DNA from: Oryzomicrobium terrae
GTDB taxonomy: Bacteria; Pseudomonadota; Gammaproteobacteria; Burkholderiales; Rhodocyclaceae
DNA length: 64,000 bases
Assembly: GCF_008274805.1 (NCBI RefSeq)
Contig: NZ_CP022579.1
Coordinates: 3,348,001 to 3,412,000, forward strand
Reading direction: 5' to 3'
Shown: piece by piece, positions 59,653-64,000 of the stretch
How the letters are laid out: each line of letters opens with the position of its first letter
How positions within the stretch are numbered: the stretch's first letter is position 1
Translations under genes and position numbers: made by a program
The notes under the pieces: model-generated
Databases searched by the model: none
What the model saw: only the letters and a program-made list of their open reading frames with translations
What the model was told of the DNA's origin: nothing

Positions 59653-60276
59653 ATGCCCCCGTCCTCCCTTCGTGTCTTTGCCATCGACGGCCTCGTTCCC
59701 GTGGTCGATCCGAGCGCCTTTGTCCATCCCAGCGCGGTGCTGATCGGCGACGTGATTGTCGGCCCCGGCTGCTACGTCGGCCCCGGGGCCTGCCTGCGCG
59801 GCGACTTCGGCCGGCTGATCCTGGAAGCCGGCGCCAACCTGCAGGACACCTGCGTGATGCACGGTTTCCCCGGCACCGACACGGTAGTCGAGGAGGATGG
59901 TCACATCGGCCACGGCGCCGTGCTGCACGGCTGCCGCATCGGGCGCAACGCCCTGATCGGCATGAACGCAGTGATCATGGACAACGCCGTGGTGGGCGAG
60001 GCGGCCATCGTCGCCGCCTGCGCCTTCGTCAAGGCCGGCGCGGCGATTCCCGCGCGCCATCTGGCCGCCGGCGTGCCGGCCAAGGTAGTGCGCGAACTGA
60101 GCGAGGAGGAAATCGCCTGGAAGGTGGCGGGCACCCGCACCTACCAGGATCTGACCAAGCGCTGCCTGGCCACCCTGGTGGAAACGGCGCCGCTCACGGC
60201 GGTGGAACCCGACCGGCCACGCATCCACATCCCCGGGGTGGTGCCCCTGGTGGAAGCGAAGCAGGCCAAGGGCTGA
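59653..60276 (+). CDS. paaY: PaaY-like hexapeptide-repeat protein (gamma-carbonic-anhydrase fold)
   Basis: 207 residues. A left-handed beta helix of hexapeptide repeats covers residues 15-140. Zinc-type His residues are in CVMHGFPG and [13 protein letters not shown]. The C-terminal helix [18 protein letters not shown] matches PaaY of phenylacetate clusters. PaaY is reported as a thioesterase that removes dead-end CoA esters. It is divergent from the IclR gene and convergent with paaX. Confidence 0.9.
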   Translation: MPPSSLRVFAIDGLVPVVDPSAFVHPSAVLIGDVIVGPGCYVGPGACLRGDFGRLILEAGANLQDTCVMHGFPGTDTVVEEDGHIGHGAVLHGCRIGRNALIGMNAVIMDNAVVGEAAIVAACAFVKAGAAIPARHLAAGVPAKVVRELSEEEIAWKVAGTRTYQDLTKRCLATLVETAPLTAVEPDRPRIHIPGVVPLVEAKQAKG

Positions 60277-60303
60277 AGCCCAGGCTGCCGAGGTTGAGCC
60301 CCC

Positions 60304-61260
60304 TTACAGGGCGATCGCCACCAGGGGGTCGTCGTCGGGGAAACGTTCGGCGAAGGACGGGTCGAGGGGCGGAAAGGCGCCATCGGCCAGACGCAGGTGC
60401 TGCTCCAGATGACGCTCGGAGGGGCCCACCAGGCGCCGGTAGAGGTCGCGACAGAGCAGCCGGGCACGCTGGCCGGGCCAGTCCGCCGGCAGCAGCACGT
60501 CGGGCAGTTCCGGGTCGCGCAGCAGCATGCGCCGGTAGTCGTGGATGAGCAGGATGCGCAGCAAGAAGGCCTCTTCGTCGTCCACCTCGGCGTGCCGGTC
60601 GCGGCGCAAGTCGGCCAGGATCGGCAGGTAGGTGGTGACGAACTCGCCGTAGTCGGCGGCCAGGTCCTCCAGATCCCAGGCACGGCGCACCAGGTCGGCG
60701 TCATTGGCAGACAGGCCAGACAGGGAGTCGGCCGCCAGCAGCGGCATCAGCCGGCCGAGAAAGTCGGCCATGCCCTCGGTCACCAGGGCGTCCAGGGCCG
60801 CCGTCAGGTCGGCGCTGGGGTGCACGAAGCAATCGCCGCCCAGGGCGCCAAAACCCTGCCAGAACAGGGCGTTACGCAGGCGCTCCCGCTCCCGGGGGTC
60901 GAACTCGCCCACCGCCAGGATGAGGCGCCAGCGCCGGTCCCACTGGGGGGCGTGGGAAGAATAAATATGCCGCGACGCTTCCTCGAAGCGGCGGTGCCCG
61001 GCCGGAGTGAGCTGGTAGTCGGCGCGGCGGCCCTTGGCCTCGGCGCGCAGCCATTCGTCCTTGGCCAGGCGGAACACCGAGGTGCGCACCAGCCGCTCGG
61101 ACAATTCCAGGGGTTCGAGCAGGCGGATCAGGCTGCCCAGCCAGATGCGGCCGCCATGGGGCAGGACCGCGTCACCGAATACTGAGGTGATCAGCGACCC
61201 CGCCTGGACGCGGCGCTGCTGGCGGAAGGCATCGAGGCGGCGGCGGATGGATTCGGTCAC
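60304..61260 (-). CDS. paaX: PaaX-family transcriptional repressor
   Basis: 318 residues. The N-terminal winged helix contains GDAVLPHGGRIWLGSLIRLLEPLELSERLVRTSVFRLAKDEWL (key parts LIRLLEPLELSERLVRTS). The middle has the PaaX Cas2-like fold (DRRWRLILAVGEFDPRERERLRNALFWQGFG) and the C-terminal domain DPELPDVLLPADWPG. PaaX of E. coli responds to phenylacetyl-CoA. Here a CoA-activated aromatic compound is the likely signal. It lies between the reductase and paaY. Confidence 0.94.
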   Translation of the reverse strand: MTESIRRRLDAFRQQRRVQAGSLITSVFGDAVLPHGGRIWLGSLIRLLEPLELSERLVRTSVFRLAKDEWLRAEAKGRRADYQLTPAGHRRFEEASRHIYSSHAPQWDRRWRLILAVGEFDPRERERLRNALFWQGFGALGGDCFVHPSADLTAALDALVTEGMADFLGRLMPLLAADSLSGLSANDADLVRRAWDLEDLAADYGEFVTTYLPILADLRRDRHAEVDDEEAFLLRILLIHDYRRMLLRDPELPDVLLPADWPGQRARLLCRDLYRRLVGPSERHLEQHLRLADGAFPPLDPSFAERFPDDDPLVAIAL

Positions 61261-61345
61261 GGCGTATTCTTGATTGAGCGGGAGCGGGCAATGTTAACGG
61301 GGCGCCTCCGGCATAGCCAGCGCGCCCCGCAAATCCAGCAAAAAA

Positions 61346-62395
61346 TCAGGCCGACAGGAGTTGACCGTCGTCGCCGGCTTCGAGCTGCTGCTGGGAGAAG
61401 AAGCCTTCGGTATGCAGCATTTCGTCGCGCACCCCCAGGGCCTTGGCCGCAGCAACGCAGGCGTCGGTGAATTCCGGGCTGCCGGCAACGAACACGGTGT
61501 GCTTGGACAGGTCCGGGTAGAGCTTGGGCAGCAGCGCATCGAGGCGACCGTGCAGGAAGCCCTCGGCCTCTTCCCGGGTCAGGGTCACCTTGTAGTCGAA
61601 GTTGCGGTGCTTGGTGCGCCACCAGGCCATCATGCCCTGGCTGTAGACGTCGTCCCGGGTGCGTGCCGAGAAGAGCAGGTTCACCGGCTTGCGGTAGCCG
61701 CGGCGCAGGGCCGCCTCGGCCAGGGCGAGGATCGGCGCCAGGCCGGTGCCCGCGGCCAGGCACAGCACCGGCGCGTCCACCGAGGGGTCGCCGATGAAGG
61801 TGCCGTAAGGGCCGGAAATCTTGATGTTGTCGCCCACCTTCAGATCGTCGTGGATCCAGGCACTGGTCAGGCCGCCGTCGGCGCGGGCCACCTGCAGCAC
61901 CAACTCGCCGTCGGGGCGGGGAGCGTTGGAAATCGAATAGGCGCGGGCCGGGATATTGGCGCCGGGGTTGCCGACGGTGACGTACTGGCCGGGCCAGTAG
62001 CGCAGCGGCGGGCCCACCGGGCGCAGACGCAACTCCATCACCCGGTTGGCGATGGCGCGCTTGTCGGTGACCACGAACAGGGCGTTTTCTTTGGGCGGGA
62101 AGAGCTTGGGCCGGGCATCTTCGGTACCCCACTCGATCACCAGCTCATCGGAGATCGGCTTGGCCATGCACATCAGGCCGTAGCCCTGGCGGCGCTCGTC
62201 GGCGGACAAGGCCATGTCGAGGACCACGCCCTGGTCGAACTGGCCGGACAGGACCTTGACCTTGCACTCGCCGCACGCACCGGCGCGGCAGTTGTTGGGC
62301 AAGGCATAACCCGCATTTTCCAGGGCCATCAGGACGGTGTCGCCGGAGCGGCAATCGACCGCGCGGCCGGAAGGTTGCATGACGATACGGGCCAT
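61346..62395 (-). CDS. 2Fe-2S/FAD/NAD oxygenase reductase
   Basis: 349 residues with ferredoxin at the N-terminus. Cys36, Cys41, Cys44 (NNCRAGACGEC) and Cys76 (GLMCMAK) hold a plant-type 2Fe-2S cluster. The FAD domain has RAYSISNAP and the NAD domain LCLAAGTGLAPILALAEAAL, ending VFVAGSPEFTDACVAAAKALG. Domain order is that of BenC/XylZ-type reductases, unlike PaaE where ferredoxin is last. It lies 103 bp after the di-iron oxygenase gene, with a hairpin between, and should supply its electrons. Confidence 0.92.
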   Translation of the reverse strand: MARIVMQPSGRAVDCRSGDTVLMALENAGYALPNNCRAGACGECKVKVLSGQFDQGVVLDMALSADERRQGYGLMCMAKPISDELVIEWGTEDARPKLFPPKENALFVVTDKRAIANRVMELRLRPVGPPLRYWPGQYVTVGNPGANIPARAYSISNAPRPDGELVLQVARADGGLTSAWIHDDLKVGDNIKISGPYGTFIGDPSVDAPVLCLAAGTGLAPILALAEAALRRGYRKPVNLLFSARTRDDVYSQGMMAWWRTKHRNFDYKVTLTREEAEGFLHGRLDALLPKLYPDLSKHTVFVAGSPEFTDACVAAAKALGVRDEMLHTEGFFSQQQLEAGDDGQLLSA

Positions 62396-62439
62396 GGAAC
62401 GTCTCTCCTCGTTTCTTTTATCGGTTTCTCTGGGGGGTG

Positions 62440-62469
62440 AAAGGGCCGGCCACCCGGCCGGCCCTTTCG
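62440..62469 (-). terminator. Hairpin between di-iron oxygenase and reductase genes
   Basis: A perfect 13-bp stem (GAAAGGGCCGGCC / GGCCGGCCCTTTC) with a 4-base loop lies 29 bp after the oxygenase stop. On the minus strand no long U run follows. It probably lets the oxygenase be made in excess over its reductase. Confidence 0.7.
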
Positions 62470-62498
62470 GTACAACGTGCTGCCATCAGGGCGGCGGA

Positions 62499-63527
62499 TC
62501 AGAACACCGGGATGATGTCGTCCATCTCGACGTCGCTGATTTCCTTACCGGTGATGCCCACTTCCGGGATCGCCGGGAAGTCGATGCCGTAGCGGTCGAG
62601 CACACCCTTCAGGTTGAGCATGGCGTTGCGCCAGTTTTCCAGCTTCATCTCGTAGGTGGGGATGCCAAAGCCGGCCATGCGCGCCACTTCCTCGGCTTCG
62701 CGCTGGGTGGCGATGAAGTCGGAGGGCAGGTCCCAGAACTCCATCGGCGGCTCGAACAGCACGGCGGAGAGGAACAGGTAGCCGGCGCGGATCTGCTTGG
62801 TCACCACGTCCTTGTTGGCCTGGTTGAGCTTGGGATAGTCGCGCTCCATGACCGCCATGCAGATGGCCATGTGGCGGCCTTCGTCCCGGCCGATGTTGCG
62901 GAAACCTTCCTTGAAGACCGCTTCCCGGGAGTTGTCGTACATCTGCTTAAAGATGGTGGCGGCAGCGATCTCGCCCATCAGGAAGGAGCTGAACAGCACG
63001 GCCAGGTCGTACTTGGGCACGGCCTGCTTGTAGCCGGTCCAGTAGCGGCCGCCGTTGAAGTACAGCCACTTGGCGTTCTTCTGCAGGCGACGGCCCAGGT
63101 CGGTTTTGGGCTCGTAGGTGATGGGGTCGGGGTGGCCGAGCAGCTTGGTGATGGCCAGGCCGCACATGATTTCGTGGTTCTGCTCGTCGCGGGTCACGGA
63201 GAAGAAGCACTTGCGCACCGGATCTTCTTCATGGACCTCGTAGGTCTTGATCAGGGCTTCGGCGAAGACCGGGGGGGCGGAGGCGTCGAACACCGACAGC
63301 AGGGTCCACCAGTAAGCGATCGCTTCGCGCTCTTCCCAGGTGTAGCTGTCCACGTCCAGGGTGTCCCAGGGCAGCTTTTCGGGGTCCCAGTTCTCGCGCA
63401 GGGCGGCTTCCCAGACTTCCTGCAGCTTCTTGGTGTGGGAATGCCAGGACAGCGGATAGACGTTCGGCTGGGGAGTCTCCGGCGGGAGCTCCATCGAATC
63501 GGAAAAACGTTCCTTCAGGTTTGCCAT
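62499..63527 (-). CDS. Carboxylate-bridged di-iron oxygenase of unassigned substrate
   Basis: 342 residues from ATG 63527 (GGAGGAG upstream). It is a ferritin/R2-like four-helix protein: a first helix with Asp81 and Glu90, E115-Q-N-H118 (TRDEQNHEIMCG), Glu186 (LMGEIAAATIF) and E216-G-R-H219 (GRDEGRHMAICM), the pattern of a di-iron site. It does not resemble PaaA or BoxB as I know them, nor aromatic toluene-type hydroxylases. The adjacent reductase, paaX, paaY and paaN-like genes suggest it oxidises an aromatic acid or its CoA ester. The exact reaction is unknown. Confidence 0.85.
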   Translation of the reverse strand: MANLKERFSDSMELPPETPQPNVYPLSWHSHTKKLQEVWEAALRENWDPEKLPWDTLDVDSYTWEEREAIAYWWTLLSVFDASAPPVFAEALIKTYEVHEEDPVRKCFFSVTRDEQNHEIMCGLAITKLLGHPDPITYEPKTDLGRRLQKNAKWLYFNGGRYWTGYKQAVPKYDLAVLFSSFLMGEIAAATIFKQMYDNSREAVFKEGFRNIGRDEGRHMAICMAVMERDYPKLNQANKDVVTKQIRAGYLFLSAVLFEPPMEFWDLPSDFIATQREAEEVARMAGFGIPTYEMKLENWRNAMLNLKGVLDRYGIDFPAIPEVGITGKEISDVEMDDIIPVF

Positions 63528-63591
63528 ATCTCCTCCAATTGTGTGGGTTCCAAGTGCCCGGCCAGGCGTTTTCACCCGTACCGTCCAATTC

Positions 63592-63636
63592 ATCATGTTA
63601 CCTATAGAAACGATTGTCAACGTTTTTTGTATCGTA
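63592..63636 (-). promoter_or_regulatory. Promoter of the di-iron oxygenase gene with shared element
   Basis: On the minus strand: TACGATACAAA (63636-63626), five bases, perfect -35 TTGACA (63620-63615), 17 bases and -10-like CATGAT (63597-63592). It is part of the 407-bp divergent gap 63528-63934, which holds no gene. Confidence 0.6.
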
Positions 63637-63804
63637 TTTTTTCCCCAGCCTGACCCAATCGGTTTCTGGGTCGGCGTTTTCTGGCCGGCGCCAATACCCT
63701 GAAAATTCACTGAAATAGCGGCGCAAAGCACCGTTGCGGCGTTATTCCGCTGGGGCCGGACAGGGTCTTGCATCACCCGCAGCAAGTGCGGAACCAGACA
63801 TCGA

Positions 63805-63845
63805 TATGATACAAAGCATTGACACTACAGAACTCGTTTTGTAAT
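63805..63845 (+). promoter_or_regulatory. Promoter of the paaN-like gene with shared element
   Basis: Plus strand: TATGATACAAA (63805-63815), three bases, perfect -35 TTGACA (63819-63824) and -10-like TGTAAT (63840-63845) at a short 15-base spacing. It faces the divergent di-iron oxygenase promoter. Confidence 0.55.
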
Positions 63846-63934
63846 GTGTAATTCACGCCCTCCCCCATCGGGGTCCGGGGCACGGATCGATAACCAGGCC
63901 CTCGCGCCCACCCAACCGAGACACGGAGACAACG

Positions 63935-64000
63935 ATGGTTCACCCCCTGTTCGAAAAACATCAGGCCACCCTGGACGGCGCCGTCGCCGCCATCCATAGC
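63935..64000 (+). CDS. paaN: Start of a probable PaaN-type aldehyde dehydrogenase (3' cut by window)
   Basis: Only 22 codons are visible, ATG 63935 with CGGAGAC upstream. The N-terminus MVHPLFEKHQATLDGAVAAI resembles the opening of PaaN proteins from phenylacetate clusters, from memory of the family. PaaN/PaaZ enzymes oxidise the aldehyde formed after ring opening of CoA-activated aromatics. The call rests on a short match plus paaX and paaY nearby. Confidence 0.5.
   Translation, partial: MVHPLFEKHQATLDGAVAAIHS

Noticed and set aside
62499-63527. BoxB or PaaA as the identity of the di-iron protein
   Set aside because: Length (342) and motifs do not match BoxB (about 470 residues) or the PaaA sequence pattern that I know, so no known name was given.

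Overview
This window comes from a GC-rich betaproteobacterium. The mix of cobalamin salvage, a Pil-Chp twitching system, a molybdate operon and a large aromatic-degradation cluster with Paa-type regulators suggests Rhodocyclales (Thauera/Azoarcus/Azospira-like). That placement is inferred from gene content and style; no rRNA or marker search was possible. No rRNA, tRNA, CRISPR array or insertion sequence was recognised.

Layout. 1-7.1 kb (+): corrinoid uptake and processing, with two tandem TonB-dependent receptors (the first cut by the window edge), a BtuC-type permease, a BtuD-type ATPase, CobO and CobB. 7.2-11.7 kb (+): a complete branched-chain amino acid/amide type ABC transporter (livKHMGF). 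12.0-15.4 kb: hemL, thiE and thiD (-), divergent from rubredoxin (+). 15.5-25.3 kb (+): pilG-pilH-pilI-pilJ-chpA, the chemosensory system for type IV pili, ending in a 1999-residue hybrid kinase. 25.7-30.0 kb: modE-modA-modB-modC (-), divergent from a molbindin gene (+), with two ModE-like operators between. 30.0-34.0 kb: small housekeeping or unknown genes, a membrane diguanylate cyclase and a MaoC-type hydratase. 34.0-35.9 kb: an AT-rich island with a lipoprotein and a GIY-YIG-like protein, probably acquired. 35.9-42.0 kb: an isolated cheZ, an RlmN-family methyltransferase, an isoprenylcysteine-methyltransferase-like protein, a MipA/OmpV protein, an amino-acid permease and a Gly/Pro-rich secreted protein.

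42.1-64 kb is the most interesting part, an aromatic catabolic region mostly on the minus strand. A flavin hydroxylase and its 75-residue partner resemble the MhaA/MhaB type of 3-hydroxyphenylacetate 6-hydroxylase. With a VOC enzyme, fumarylacetoacetate hydrolase, maleylacetoacetate isomerase and acetoacetyl-CoA synthetase they outline a homogentisate-type lower pathway ending in fumarate and acetoacetyl-CoA. No classical homogentisate dioxygenase is present. The same strand carries a PAS sensor, two chemoreceptors, an MFS pump and an ABC importer with no substrate-binding protein. The importer's second ATPase is fused to an N-terminal hemerythrin domain. Upstream lie an IclR regulator, PaaY and PaaX homologues, a 2Fe-2S/FAD reductase, an unassigned carboxylate-bridged di-iron oxygenase and the start of a probable paaN.

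Three promoters in this region (importer, di-iron oxygenase, paaN-like gene) share a GATACAAA element next to a perfect TTGACA -35 box, so they probably form one regulon. A family of REP-like intergenic repeats is scattered through the first 40 kb.
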